NCBI GenBank assembly: GCA_907165275.2
Contig: OU015651.1
Span: 11,740,501 to 11,804,500 of the forward strand
Reading direction: 5' to 3'
DNA length: 64,000 bases
From: Zygaena filipendulae
Lineage: Eukaryota > Arthropoda > Insecta > Lepidoptera > Zygaenidae
Each line of letters starts with the position of its first letter. Within the stretch, counting starts at the first letter, position 1. This document shows, one piece after another, positions 13,101 through 23,396 of the stretch. Under the pieces are notes generated by a model, which had not been told where the DNA came from, did no database searches, and saw only the letters and a program-made list of their open reading frames with translations. A program made the position numbers and the translations under genes.

Positions 13101-16100
13101 AGGTTCTATTTAATTAATTTATGTATATATTTTTTTTCTTTTTCTTGCTTTGTTTAAGTAGGCCATATATCTTTAAAATAGACTAAAAAAAAAATCATGC
13201 AAGTACCCTATTACACAAGATTTTTTCGCATGGATTAACACCAATGATATTACTATTTGAACACTAGGTAATACAACAAAAGTAGATAAGGGAAGAAAGA
13301 AAATACATTTATTTCAGACCAGCACAACGCCCAAGATAAAACGTACAAACAAACAGGTAGGTAGGTAGGAACTAATCTAAATTCATAGGCACATCTCTAG
13401 TATGCTCTACCGAAAGGGTCGCCTGCAGCTTAAGCTAATGCGGGTACAACCAGCGCTGGTTTCCAGTTGGCAGCCCGTTGTCATCCATGTAGTTTTCCCC
13501 CTTAATTCCTGCGAGAACTCCGAAATTAACGCGGGTGAAACCGCGGGGAACAGCTTGTTAATTGTATCGGAGCCCACGGAGGAACGAAAACCGAGTGAAT
13601 CTTACCTATAGCTTATCAGAACTGTACATTTTGTTTTAACAATGATTGCGTATTTATATGTTAAGTAGGTATATCTTCTGTGCGCCTAATCAATTAACTA
13701 ATAAAAATTTAGCAATACAACTTCAAGAGCGTCAAGTGAGTTGAGTAACGTCACAAGTCGCAACCGAGCGACGAACTTGACCAACGCGACGCGACGTGTT
13801 GTGTGCGTTCTCTGCGTGCATTATGCAAGGCAACAAGAGCGGAGCTACATCGAATATTTACTCGAAATCTAGCAAACAAAATAGCTATTTAAAATAAACT
13901 AGGTAAGGTACCTATTGCATAAATTATTTTATATAAAAATTTCTTTATACAAAGTCAATTCTCTGTACCTATTTCATCTATGTAGGTACTCAATCTATAT
14001 TCTATACTATTATAAAGAGCAAAAGTTTGTGAGTTTGTGAGTTTCTGACGTTGTAAAGGGTACCTAATCTCCGGATCTACTGAACCGATTTTGAAAATTC
14101 TTTCACTTATAGGAAGCTACAGTGATTCTGAAGACAAAAGGTACTTTTTATCCGGAATTCCCCTCGGGAACTCCGGAGGTTGTGAGTTTCTGAGGTGGTA
14201 GGGGGTACCTAATCTCTGGATTTAATTAACCGATTTGAAAAATTCATTCATTTAATACGAAGCTACAGTGATCTTGAGTGACAAATGGTACCTTTTGTTC
14301 CGGAATTCCCGCGGGAACTTCGAAGTTTGTGAGGTTGTAATCTATGGATCTACTGAACCGATTTTGAAAATTCTTTCACCTATAGATAGGAAGCTAAAGT
14401 GATCCCGAGTGATATTTATTATGGTACTTTTTATCCCGGAATTCACGCGGGAACTCCGCAATAACCGCGGGTGAAACCCCGGAGGCAGCTAGTCTGTAAT
14501 ATAAAAGAGTAGATAAGTACCTATAAGATCCGCGATTTTGTAAACTTCATTTAGGATTTCTGTAAGTACATGAATTTAGATGAGAATAACTTTTTAACTC
14601 TTATGTAGGTAGTAAAACGTAGTGATTACCTTCTCTCTGGTAGGTATTACATTTTTTATTTATACTAATATTATAAAGAGGAAAGATTTGTATTTTTGTT
14701 TGTTTGTTTGTTTGTTACAATTTAACTCAAAAACTAGAGACTGGACGGATTTCAAAAATTCTTTCATCATTAGAATGCTATAATAATGCTGTAATATAGG
14801 CTATATTGTAACCCGGACTTCCCTCGGGAACTTTGCAATTAACGCGAGTGAAACTGCGGGAATGGCTAGTACCTATTAAGCTTATAAAGATGATACGTAA
14901 ATAATAGATATTACCGTATCTACGGAGGGTACATAATTTTGTTTTTTAAGTACTAAGTATAGGTATAAGAGCTAATAATAATTATGAACCAAATATTAAA
15001 TGACGAATATAGGTAGGTATTTTCGTCATTATTGACCTATTAGCAGATGTATGTTAGTTCTGTAACATTGGGTTTCATATGCTGTATCATGTTAGGTATT
15101 CATCATTGTTTGCCGCTTTTATTTAAAAGGTAGTTAAAACATAGTAGATAAAGATTCTTAATATTATAACTTATTGCTGTATCTACCACAAAGCAAGGAG
15201 TAATATCTATGGTGTCTATACTGTGTCAATATTATTGTCTCATAGCGACAACCTTGGGTCAATGTGAGTTCAAACATTTACCTCACACGCCTGTGGTTGT
15301 GGGTTATTTCATATTTCTTAACTTTGTCTGTCCTTGCGACATCGCAGCGCAGTGAATAAAATGGTAGATAAAAAATAACGTGTTTTAACAGGTTTGCGTA
15401 GCAAAAATGACGAAAAATTTAGTAGTATCGTGACATCTGTATATACAGGATGTTACAGAAAGGTGTAGGTAGTCATAATTTGACGATCGTCTTCACGTTG
15501 TCTGCAGTGGTTTGAGACTAGTAACTGAACCGGTAGGTACTATGAAATAAACTTTCCTAAAATTTGCTAGGTTTGCTGTTATTAACTTGTCTCTGCACCC
15601 CAACGGTGATAAATTGTATCAAATGATTTTGAACCCGTCATCTGTAACCAGTTCATGTCCCACTTTGTGATGTGACATGTTTATTTTGTTACGGAAGCTG
15701 TCGATAAAAATATTTTTTATTTTGGTTACTTATGAAATTTTAAAGTAAGGTTTTTGAGCTAAATACCACGGCAAATAATTTTATGATATTACCAGATCAC
15801 AATCTTTAAATATGACTACACCTTTCGGTAACACCTTGTATAGATATAAATTAAAAAATGCATCGCGGTTAACCAAATGTTTGTGATCGTATAACTTCCA
15901 AACGACTGCACCAAATTGGATTTTTTTTTTTTTTTTGGGTTCGTTATTGTCGGGACAAAGTTTTTATAAAAGAAATTTGGAGTTCCTGCGGGAATTCCGA
16001 AATTCACGCGGGTGAATCTCCGAAACGGTTGTACTGATTTTGATGGGACTTACACTGCTAACTGACTGATTAGCAGTCTTTTACTATTATATTACTAGCT

Positions 16101-17534
16101 GTGCCCCGCGGTTTCACCCGCGGTAATTTCGGAGTTCCCGCGGGAATTCCGGGATAAAAAGTACCTTATGTCCTTCTCTGTACCCCTGACAACGTGCATG
16201 CCAAATTTCATCCAAATCCGTTCAGCCGTTTTTGCGTGATTGAGTAAACGTATGCGAGGATAAGAGCCCGAAAGCGCATTTTCATCCGACTTGCTTCAAA
16301 TTTATCGTCACTGCTCAACTCCTATGTGTCTTGGCGTAATGTTATATAGCCTATAACCTGCCCAGGAGTATGGACTACAATCGTACCAAGTTTGGTTAAA
16401 ATCCCTTCAGTAGTTTTTGACCCATGCGTGCACATAAAGACAGACAGACAGACAAAAAATTTACTGATTGCATTTTTGGCATCAGTATCGATCACCATTC
16501 ATCCTCCAATATTAATTTTGAATATATATTCAATGTACAGAATTGACCCCTCTACAGTTTTATTATACCTAAGTATATAGATATAGAAGAAGATAAGTAA
16601 CGTTAGTCCTGAGGGTTTTCTTACTTTTCATCCCAAAACTCCTAAAGGAACTCCGAAATTGCCTCGGGTGAAACCGTGGGGACAGCTAGTCATTGATAAA
16701 TAGACATAGATAATGACTAAAATCTAGAAACTAGATAGTAGATATTGTCTCGACTCGAGTTAAAGTTGAAAATAAAATAAAAATGTTAAGTGTTATAATA
16801 TGTATGACTGTATGTACTATGTATTATATTGCGAGTGATTTTGATTGCCCCGTTTGATATCGTTCTAATTACATAAGGTCAACGTTGCCAAAGTGAACGC
16901 TGCTTATGCAATAAGTGCCTGTACATAATCCTGCAGACACAGTCCGAGTAACTGTGTGCCATATCGATAGCTTTCATACCAAAAAATATTGATTTTGCCG
17001 GATGTTTAATTTATATACCCAATACGTAATGAAAAATACATGATGTTTTCCTTAACTTCATATACCTATTATTGTATGAACTGAAGTGAGAAATACGTAT
17101 GTAGTTCGACTAATACCTACCTACAGGCAGGCTTTTTTGGTGAAGATTCTTCGAATCACCAGAATGAGGTTAGCGCAAGATCCGTTGTTGTTTAAATCCA
17201 TAGGGGAGACCTTTTTCCAGCAGTGGACATGTGCCTTTAGGTTACAGTTAATTTATTAAAGGAATAGGCCGGATAAATATTTATTACACCACTACTTATT
17301 ACTGATTTAAATAATAATAATAATTAGCTTTTAATGAGCAATATTTTCTTGCTAACCTCTCCATGCATCTGTTACAAATGTTTGTTAGGACACTACTTCA
17401 TCTAGGTACATTTTAAAATTAATCAAAGCTCAAAAATACTTACTAATAGCCCCAACTTCATCTTGACTCGATGATGTTTGTAAACAAAACAGCACAAGCA
17501 CACTCAAACACGCAAACGCCTTTGCCGAACGCAT
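1165..17534 (-). CDS. takeout/JHBP-family secreted protein, gene 1 (3' part outside window)
   Basis: Exons, read on the minus strand: 17534-17444 (ATG, hydrophobic leader), 2033-1941, 1850-1703 and 1243-1165. Every junction has gt/ag and phases agree (1, 1, 2, 0). The predicted N-terminus has a signal peptide of about 24 residues. It is followed by the family's paired cysteines (Cys37 and Cys47, spacing CX9C, ACRKSSPDFDAC), the GIPEMGV motif, and a segment ending in NGEYDFK like the central beta-sheet of haemolymph JHBP/takeout proteins. These proteins carry small hydrophobic ligands in haemolymph or sensory tissue. No exons for the C-terminal 100 or so residues were found in 1-1164, so they probably lie left of the window. 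Intron 1 is about 15.4 kb and holds the nested pogo/LTR block. The family is secure; the start and first exon rest on phase and leader character. Confidence 0.75.
2311..2591 (+). mobile_element. Helitron-like non-autonomous element (two 3' modules in tandem)
   Basis: The element ends in the family's CCGCGG..GTGAAA-type hairpin followed by GACAGCTAG. An internal earlier end (GGGGAACAGCTAA near 2477) shows two 3' modules in series. The same dimeric arrangement occurs in opposite orientation at 22464-22734, so this is a fixed subfamily. It sits just upstream of exon 2 of takeout gene 1, in its intron 1. Confidence 0.75.
3980..4215. repeat. 5' (left) LTR, 236 bp
   Basis: Boundaries are TGTTAGCG and TTTTTAACA. 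It is preceded by the target duplication GTAT. It matches the right LTR except for one T/C difference close to the 3' end. An AATAAA motif lies near its 3' end (GTAAATAAAACAG). Confidence 0.8.
4216..5727. other. LTR-element interior, no gene seen
   Basis: AT-rich sequence following the left LTR. The first about 160 bp are GC-richer, with a short antisense frame that resembles nothing known to me. A near-palindrome at 4765-4802 (CCATGGACCAATT / CAATTGATCCATG) can fold into a hairpin. No long reading frame is present. Confidence 0.5.
5728..5950. mobile_element. decayed copy of the 235-bp GGAC..GTCC MITE family
   Basis: It starts CATAGATAAGCAATGG and keeps the order of internal blocks seen in the copies at 24675-24909 and 42118-42352 (GAGTAAAT, ACAATGTAATAAGGTAAACAC, AACTCTTGATAAAGCG). 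Terminal repeats are eroded, so it is older than those two. Confidence 0.6.
6204..6545. repeat. 117-bp tandem repeat, three units
   Basis: The motif CAAGCTAAGCTTGATTT (or its CTGAGC variant) recurs at about 6216, 6333 and 6450, giving a period of 117 bp. Each unit also has CGTTCATTAGTTTCGAAG and ACACGCAGATTCTA. Units differ at several positions, so the array is not brand new. It lies inside the LTR element and has no coding frame. Confidence 0.85.
6546..9289. other. LTR-element interior, no gene seen
   Basis: AT-rich, without frames longer than about 60 codons, RNA genes or clear repeats. Around 8988-9020 a short piece (GTCACCGAGCTTCGCTCG) has a hairpin-forming look and may be a relic of another dispersed repeat. 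Confidence 0.4.
9290..10166 (-). mobile_element. 5'-truncated jockey-like LINE fragment
   Basis: On the minus strand a reverse-transcriptase C-terminal frame is followed by about 230 bp of 3' UTR and a (TAAA)n-like tail (TTTATTTATTTATTTG at 9295-9316 on the plus strand). The same 3' UTR occurs alone at 29071-29260. The element is inside the LTR-bounded interval, in antisense to the plus-strand reading. Confidence 0.75.
9530..10160 (-). pseudogene. reverse transcriptase C-terminal region, truncated LINE
   Basis: The open frame includes AKDLGIIFDEKLTF, typical of the segment just after the LINE RT catalytic core. It continues with the C-terminal region, including STLEYNSVVWSPY and a stretch rich in basic residues. 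The catalytic YADD motif and everything upstream are missing because of 5' truncation at about 10166. It is intact for about 200 codons but cannot be functional alone. Jockey/CR1-like by motif; the exact clade is uncertain. Confidence 0.75.
10321..10735. repeat. 68-bp tandem repeat, about six units
   Basis: GTGGGCAAACGGCAGG starts near 10321, 10389, 10449, 10517, 10585 and 10653, with a decayed unit near 10719. Spacing is 68 bp except for one 60-bp unit that lacks 8 bp. Units also share GAAAGAGTCAGACCGTGTCC. Upstream (10170-10310) GGAGCGAGCGTGC-like motifs recur irregularly. The frames that cross this array are translations of the repeat, not genes. It lies about 650 bp upstream of the 3' LTR. 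Confidence 0.9.
10736..11383. other. AT-rich 3' end of LTR-element interior
   Basis: About 650 bp of very AT-rich non-coding sequence between the tandem array and the right LTR. The last bases before the LTR are not a convincing polypurine tract. Confidence 0.5.
11384..11619. repeat. 3' (right) LTR, 236 bp
   Basis: It begins TGTTAGCG, ends TTTCTAACA, and is followed directly by GTAT (11620-11623), the same four bases that precede the left LTR. Confidence 0.8.
11801..12295 (+). pseudogene. pogo/jerky-like transposase N-terminal relic, frameshifted
   Basis: An ATG at 11801 opens a basic helix-turn-helix type start (MVRTYKKKTKRGEWS) that stops at 11897-11899. The sequence continues in another frame with SAYKVAQTTLEQYVKK, and then FTPKEEDEIEEYLKCIE, ERLAYKLA and VKNEK in a third stretch. 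This order (Psq-type HTH, spacer, second DNA-binding region) fits the N-terminus of pogo/Tigger-type transposases. The DDE catalytic domain is absent. At least one stop and frame changes make it non-functional. Confidence 0.6.
12590..13208. mobile_element. 619-bp MITE with GGGTACTTGCATGA ends
   Basis: The left end GGGTACTTGCATGA and the right end TCATGCAAGTACCC are exact inverted repeats flanked by TA (12588-12589 and 13209-13210). The interior is non-coding and has two TGACGTCA palindromes (near 12763 and 13052). A TA duplication suggests a Tc1/mariner-superfamily derivative. Confidence 0.75.
14001..14492 (+). mobile_element. Helitron-like element with three tandem internal copies
   Basis: It begins TCTATACTATTATAAAGAG and ends with a hairpin-containing segment followed by GGCAGCTAG, then T. 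Three successive modules each contain a GTGAGTTTCTGA- or GATCTACTGAACCG-type block and a GGAATTCCC-type block. Only the last has the full 3' hairpin and CTAG end. TC at the 5' end, CTAG at the 3' end with a preceding hairpin, and an A/T-flanked site match Helitron structure. Confidence 0.75.
14661..14869 (+). mobile_element. Helitron-like element
   Basis: It begins TATACTAATATTATAAAGAG and ends AATGGCTAG followed by T. The CCCTCGGGAACTT and GCGAGTGAAACTGCG blocks are degenerate versions of the family's 3' hairpin region. Confidence 0.7.
14900..16090. other. intron sequence, no gene seen
   Basis: Part of intron 1 of takeout gene 1. AT-rich with short homopolymers. A Helitron-family fragment of a second subfamily (GGAGTTCCTGCGGGAATTCC, then CACGCGGGTGAATCTCCG) lies at about 15975-16085. 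Nothing else is recognised. Confidence 0.5.
16095..16265 (-). mobile_element. Helitron-like element
   Basis: Reverse-oriented copy. It starts CTAGCTGTGCCCCGCGG, followed by the hairpin and the CAACGTGCATGCCAAATTTC block, and breaks off near GTATGCGAGGATA. Another truncated forward piece ends GGGGACAGCTAG at about 16690. Confidence 0.75.
17110..17255. repeat. possible LINE 3'-UTR relic
   Basis: GAGACCTTTTTCCAGCAGTGGACATG resembles in part the 3' UTR found in many lepidopteran RTE-type LINE copies. There is no associated frame, and the match is from memory of the motif only. Confidence 0.3.
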
Positions 17535-18440
17535 TTTGTTAAAGCATTAAAAATCAGTAGATTTTATGACCAGTATTTTGTACAGAGATAAAAAAATAAG
17601 TAATAATAATTGAATTTGAATATTTTTGGCGACTATGTTCGTTGGTTGAGAAAGGAACAGCGGTCTGATCGCACTGCTTGTGTTGTGGTCGGCCATCATG
17701 ATCAGCGAGCGATCGCGAAAGTGCATTCTCCCCTACCCTGCTCAAGTAAGCGGATACGCAGGGTTTAGCCAACGAGGGGGTGCCAAACCATTAACATTAA
17801 TTTTTGCGTCGTTAAAAACTTGTTAAAAATTTTGGGTTCGTTGTGTTTTGGACAGTAAGGTTTCACAGTTATAGTTTTTTCCTTCGGTGATTTCTAATTA
17901 ATTCCTTCGGTGACCTCCAAAGCTCTAAGAAAAAAAAACCAAACCGTACATCAAAGTTTATAAATATGTAAGTACATTAATTTTAATTTGATGCTAGTCG
18001 AATGATCAATGTGCGCAAGTCTATAAAAAGGGGAAAAAATAATCTCAAACGCAACATGCAAATAGGCACAGATGAAAGGGTTGAAAAGCGGGTTTGAAAA
18101 AGAAAACGAAAAGTATTCAGAAAGTCTTCAATATTAGGAATTATTGTATTTTCTGCTAAAGTTCATTTGTCATGGACACTTTGACATTCTTCAGGTTTGG
18201 CACCCGCTTTGCCACTAACCTTTTGGAGTGGAGGTGCTAACATACGTTACGTGTAGATACCTACTGTCTCTCAGAAACAGGTGACGGGTTCTTTCCGCAA
18301 TTGAACCTTAATGAGCGTAAATACGTAATAAGTTTCGTATGAAGCCTTCGTTAAGCCATTGCTCATTAGTTTATTTGTTAACTTCGTTATACTTTTCCGA
18401 TGCTTTAGTGGTTATTTTACTTCCTACCCATACCCCTGAG
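17535..18440. other. upstream region of takeout gene 1, no gene seen
   Basis: This stretch lies immediately 5' of the ATG of the minus-strand takeout gene 1, so it should contain its promoter. I see no convincing TATA/initiator pair. No other gene is recognised. Confidence 0.4.
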
Positions 18441-18501
18441 TACCTACCTAAATATCAGGATCCCCTCGAAACGTTCAGGATAAAAAGTATTAAACGTGTT
18501 A

Positions 18502-18944
18502 CCATGGACCAATGAAACTAGAGGACTAACAATCGCCATACTAGCGAGCGTGATTTCGAAACTAGTTCTAAATAAGAGCACTAGACGGCGCCAAGAGTAA
18601 CGAAATGGAAAAAAATGAGAAAATCAAGCATCGGTGAACCTAACTCATTGTACAATTTTTCATTGAGTAGAAGGATTAATGTTGTAGTGATACGAATGAA
18701 TAGTAACTGATAGCGTAAATATCGACAAGTTATTTCATTCATATTTTCAAAGAAATATTTCTTTCCTAAAACGCTAAAAACAAAGTTATTGTCTTTGATT
18801 AGCGAATCTAGCGGAAAAAAATTGCAACATATAAGACAGCTCAGTTTGCTACGCCATCTAGATTTAAGACAGTATTTTCGTTTTTTTCCGAGTCACGCTC
18901 GACAGTATGGCGATTGTCAGTCCTCTAGTTTTATTAGTCCATGG
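18502..18944. mobile_element. 443-bp MITE inserted in a Helitron-like copy
   Basis: The first about 50 bp (CCATGGACCAATGAAACTAG, then AGGACTAACAATCGCC) are inverted at the right end (about 90% identity). TGTTA flanks both sides (18497-18501 and 18945-18949). The outer flanks are the two halves of one Helitron-like copy (GGATAAAAAGTA on the left, TAATTTCATCCAAATTAGTC on the right). The inner part is non-coding. Confidence 0.75.
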
Positions 18945-19029
18945 TGTTACCATCTAGAACATAAACTATCCGTGTGCCTAATTTCATCCAAATTAGTCAG
19001 TCATTTATGCGTAATTAAGTAACAAATAT

Positions 19030-19823
19030 CCAAACATCTTCACACTACACATTTATAAAGTTACTGATTATTATTTACTACTTATGACACGAGTAAATGT
19101 CACTTAGGTAGATACATCCACTCATTATATAAAACCAAAATCGAAACAATTTTAGCTTCATAGGTCAAGTACTACCTATAGTTTTCGCTTTTCATATAAA
19201 AATACCATCCAAATCAGTGACTTTTTCCGAGGATATTCCCAAAAGTTTCTTCCATACAAACCTTGTTCTGACAAAAATTACGAAGACAACAAAAAAGGGT
19301 ATCTAAAAAATCAGTTGATGATATATATCAGATGCTACTTTTTGCGTGTTGCGCGAAGGTAGGTAGGCACCACGACACGGTAAGTACAACACGTACCCAG
19401 CATTAGATTTTGACTCATGCACTTTTTTCTATTAAATATTTCTAATGTAAAAAATTTTGAACAGGGTTTTGTTTATAATAAAATTATGTACCTGTACCTA
19501 CAGTTAGAAGTAAAATACGGTCAACCCGAAAAATAAAAGAAAATTTGTTTAAAAAACATTCTTTATTTTATTAGTTTTTTTCCTACATTGACTAAGTTTA
19601 GAGTCGAAATTAATTTACGATTATACTATATTATTATCACCATCTACTTAAAAATACAAAGCAACTAGGTTAGGTACTTACCGTTAAGTGTTTAAGTACT
19701 TAACTATTTAATAAATTATTTAAATAACTTAGATATGAATTATAAATTTATATAATATTAGATATCTTAAATGTTAATTGTAAAGTTCATAGAGTAAAAA
19801 CGTCATATTGAGCAAACTGTACC
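19030..19823. other. intergenic, no gene seen
   Basis: AT-rich spacer between the interrupted Helitron-like copy and the LINE tail. No frame, RNA gene or obvious repeat. Confidence 0.5.
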
Positions 19824-22091
19824 CAAATCAAATCAAATCAAATCAAATATGCTTTATTGCCCCAGAAGAGAAAATAAAAACTAAGACACATAAAAAGTAA
19901 ATACAGAGCAAAAGGCGGCCTTATTGCTAGAGGCAATCTTTTCAAGGCAACCTTAAGGTGATAGAGAGCTGCAAATACAAACTAGAAGCGGGTGCTGGGT
20001 GCACAACGTAATACCTAGCTATATGTATACTATATAAGGATAATACAACGCTAATACTTAGATATCCTAAATATAATACAACTTTATACACATACATACA
20101 TATGCCATACATACATACACGTAGCAATAGGTGATATAATATAAAAATAACACATATAAAAATAAAAATAAAATGATATTTTACACTACATACATTAATC
20201 ATAATTGAGTTAAATAGTGCCTTCGAAGTGCAGCTTTAAAAGAGCCCAATGACTCTTTCTGTCTGAGCGAGTCGGGGAGGGAGTTCCACAGGCGTATACT
20301 TTCGACAGTGAAGGATTTTTCGAAAAACCGTGATTTATGGAAAGGGACAGCAATCAGTTTAAAAGTAGAGGAACGAGGAGCACGGCCACTACAGTCGGAG
20401 CAGAACTTAAATTGTTCTTTAAGGTAGGTAGGGGCCAAGGGATCATGTAGTACCTTATATACTGTATGCAGGATATGCACATTGCGCCTCAATCGGATCG
20501 GGAGCCAGCCAAGCCTAACCCTGTATTCAGAAACATGGTCAAACTTACGCAATCCATATATGAAGCGGATACACACATTCTGCAACCGTTCGAGTTTGTC
20601 CAGCTGTTCGACAGTGATGTTGGTGTAACAGACGTCGGCATAATCAAGGATGGGCAAAAGTAAGGATTGGGCAATGGTAATTTTGGTAGAGATGGGAAGA
20701 AAGTTGCGTAGCCGCCTTAAATAGCTCAATGAGGCAAACAGTTTCCTGCTTACTTCACCGATTTGGCGGGACCACGAGAAGGTGCGATCAAAATATACGC
20801 CAAGATTTTTAACGAACTCGCAATAAGGTATAGGAACACCCTGAAAAGTAATAGGAAGAATAGAAGAACGATCAATAGCTGCAATTTGGCGGGGGCTACC
20901 TATGATGATTGCTTGGGACTTTTTTGGATTCACTGTAAGACCATGTGCCGCCGACCACGATGCAATCTTATGCAGATCCTCATTCATTGTATCTACAGCG
21001 TGCGCGATGTTGTTGATCGTCTCCTGCATATACAGCTGAAGATCATCCGCATAAAGATGAAATTTGGAAGAGAGAGTGGAAGTAATGGGATTGATGAAGA
21101 TGGAGAACAACAGGGGAGAGAGGACTCCGCCTTGAGGGACGCCAGCAGTAGTACTACACAGGTTGGAACATTTATCGTCAATTTTGACCCGCTGCTGGCG
21201 CCCATCCAGGTAGCTACGGAACCAAAGTAAGGCGGGAGAGGATACATTGAGGGTTCCCATTAAGGATAGCAGGACGTCAAAGTCAACTGTGTTGAATGCG
21301 TTGCTGAAGTCAAGAAGAGTAAGTACAGTTACCTTCTGCTCTTCCATCCCCAGGCGAATGTCATCAGTAACTTTTATAAGGGCAGTAGCAGTACTATACC
21401 CAGGGCGGAATCCGGACTGGAACTCATTCATAAGGTTATTCTGAGAAAGAAACGTAGAGAGTTGATAGTGAACAAGGCGCTCAAGAACTTTGGACAGGAA
21501 GGGAAGAATAGAGATCGGTCGATAGTGTGAAAATGAAGATGGATCCTTGATCTTAGGTATAGGGATCACGGTGGCCTGCTTCCAGGCATCAGGAAAACAG
21601 GAAGAAGCTAGAGAAAGATTAACAATATGAGTGATAACAGGGAGCAGGATGTCAAGAAGCAGGATGATCATAGTCCTACCAATGTCGTCACTACCAACAG
21701 CATTAGAACAAATAGATTCAATATTCCTCTTAACATCATATTCCGATACAGGAGAGAAAGAAAAAGAATCATGTGAACAAGGTGGAGAGTTTGAATAGTG
21801 AGAGATGGTACTCGCTTTGGTGGCAGCGTCGAAATCACAACTATTGCAAAAGTGACGATTTAATGCTTCGACATCCACATTTAGCGCACAAGTATCCTGT
21901 TTTTGTTTCCCGATGCCAACAGTGCTTAAGAATTTCCAGGTGGCAGAGGCGTCGCAAGGGTTGATAGAAGAATGGATATGGCGGCGCCGTGCATCCCTAC
22001 AGGCTGTATTGCACCGGTTCCTAGCTTTATGGTACCTTAATTCGTTGATCTTTGTGCTGCTAATTTTGTATTTGTTCCCATTAAGTACCCA
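19824..22091 (-). mobile_element. 5'-truncated non-LTR retrotransposon with (GATTT)n tail
   Basis: On the minus strand a long reverse-transcriptase frame is followed by about 370 bp of 3' UTR. It ends in four to five GATTT units (plus-strand AAATC repeats at 19824-19848), the tail type of several CR1/jockey-group LINEs. The endonuclease domain is missing, so this is a 5'-truncated copy. Confidence 0.85.
20199..22091 (-). CDS. LINE reverse transcriptase (5'-truncated ORF2)
   Basis: The frame is open for about 630 codons to the stop at 20199, with no start codon, because the element is 5'-truncated. The last 560 codons hold the full RT domain. In order it shows a palm entry (IPIPKIKDPSSFSHYRPIS), GFRPGYSTATALI, LLDFSNAFNTVD, VPQGGVLSPLLFSIFI, the catalytic YADDLQLY box, then KNLGVYFDRTFSW and a C-terminal domain. 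In the donor element this enzyme primes cDNA synthesis at nicked target DNA. The unbroken frame points to a fairly recent insertion. CR1/jockey-like assignment rests on motif style. Frames on the opposite strand here are shadows. Confidence 0.85.
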   Translation of the reverse strand, partial: WVLNGNKYKISSTKINELRYHKARNRCNTACRDARRRHIHSSINPCDASATWKFLSTVGIGKQKQDTCALNVDVEALNRHFCNSCDFDAATKASTISHYSNSPPCSHDSFSFSPVSEYDVKRNIESICSNAVGSDDIGRTMIILLLDILLPVITHIVNLSLASSCFPDAWKQATVIPIPKIKDPSSFSHYRPISILPFLSKVLERLVHYQLSTFLSQNNLMNEFQSGFRPGYSTATALIKVTDDIRLGMEEQKVTVLTLLDFSNAFNTVDFDVLLSLMGTLNVSSPALLWFRSYLDGRQQRVKIDDKCSNLCSTTAGVPQGGVLSPLLFSIFINPITSTLSSKFHLYADDLQLYMQETINNIAHAVDTMNEDLHKIASWSAAHGLTVNPKKSQAIIIGSPRQIAAIDRSSILPITFQGVPIPYCEFVKNLGVYFDRTFSWSRQIGEVSRKLFASLSYLRRLRNFLPISTKITIAQSLLLPILDYADVCYTNITVEQLDKLERLQNVCIRFIYGLRKFDHVSEYRVRLGWLPIRLRRNVHILHTVYKVLHDPLAPTYLKEQFKFCSDCSGRAPRSSTFKLIAVPFHKSRFFEKSFTVESIRLWNSLPDSLRQKESLGSFKAALRRHYLTQL

Positions 22092-22463
22092 TTAAGTTTT
22101 ACACTAAGAAAAATAAATCAGATTGAAAGAGATATAATTTACTTATCTATAAAATAATCATACGGTATGCAAGGTTGATTGATTGGTGTATTGAAAGATG
22201 GTTGTCAGTATTGGAAATTTAGTATTAAATAAAATATAATAATTTATTTTGTAAAAAACAGAACTTTACCTAATCTTTTAAGTAAAAAATTTATACAATT
22301 AATTATTAAAAACAACATGAAGATTGAGCGCGCAAGTCACCGACGGACGCGCTGACGTATCGCAAACCCATGATTTAAGGTTGTCTCTGTGATTAACAGT
22401 GTAATTTTTATTTCTAATTTTTTTTTGTTTACATTAAAGTAGATAAATTATATAATACATATA

Positions 22464-22734
22464 CTATAGCTGTCCCCCGCGATTTCATCCGCGGTAATTT
22501 CGGAGTTCCCGCGGTAATTCCGGGAAAAAAGTGCTGTAGTTTACGGTGATAAGCAGTTCCCCGCATTAATTCCGGAGTTCCCGCGGGAATTCCGGGATAA
22601 AAACTATCCTAATATCTTTTAAGTTGGACCATATTATAAATGGTTACAAAATTTAATCAAAATCAGTAGTTTCAGAGTCCATCGCGGACAAACAACGTGA
22701 CACGTGATTTATATATATTAGGATTTTGGACTTC
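22464..22734 (-). mobile_element. Helitron-like element, dimeric subfamily
   Basis: Reverse-oriented, closely similar copy of 2311-2591. It has two 3' modules (GCTGTCCCCCGCG and CAGTTCCCCGCATTAATTCC), then the AAGTTGGACCATA block and GGACAAACAACGTGACACG. It ends ATATATTAGGA. Confidence 0.75.
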
Positions 22735-22844
22735 TGTAGGTACGTCCCTCGTTTCACCTTACATCCTGTATTGTTGCATACCATTACCAGCACGCGGTTA
22801 TCAAATATTTACCACACTTTCGGGTTACACGTTGTACAATAAAA

Positions 22845-23062
22845 CTAACCGTTTCCCACAGTCTCACCCGCCGTAAATTCGGAGTTTCCGCGGGAATTTC
22901 GGGTTACAACATATTGTATATATAGCCTATGACACACAAACTCACAAATAACGTGGCTTTTTTGTATTGGTACCTAAAAGAATTTTCAAAGTCGGTCCAG
23001 TAGGATCCCCTATACAACCTTACAAACTCACAAACTTTTTATTTACAAAAATCCTGCTTATC
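22845..23062 (-). mobile_element. Helitron-like element, degenerate
   Basis: It starts GTTTCCCACAGTCTCACCC, continues with the GGAGTTTCCGCGGGAATTTC block, and ends with a run of ACAAACTCACAAAC-type motifs that are the reverse complement of the family's GTTTGTGAGTTTGT 5' part. Confidence 0.6.
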
Positions 23063-23396
23063 ATTAATTTAATTAACCTACGTATGTAATTCGATTTTTC
23101 AACCCCCTCCCCTAATTTCACGTGAGATTTTTCAAAACGCATACTTACTTTATTTTAAAAGAGAATATTTTAGTGGAGAAACTTTCCTTATTTAATTTAA
23201 CCGGTTTCTCGCAATTTTACACGGTTTCTTGCGAAAAAAAATTCTGTGTCGAGGTCCCCCCTTTCCCCCACGTGCGATTGGGTGAGGTTCGGCTCGACCC
23301 CCTCCCCCCCTACACGCCTCACGTGGACGCTCCCTTACGCAATACTGGAACGGCCCCTAGCGTGTAGACTGTAGGTAGTTAGGTGTGGAGTGCAGT

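Noticed and set aside
20466..21964. Several frames on the plus strand and in a third frame
   Set aside because: They are shadows of the LINE reverse transcriptase on the minus strand.
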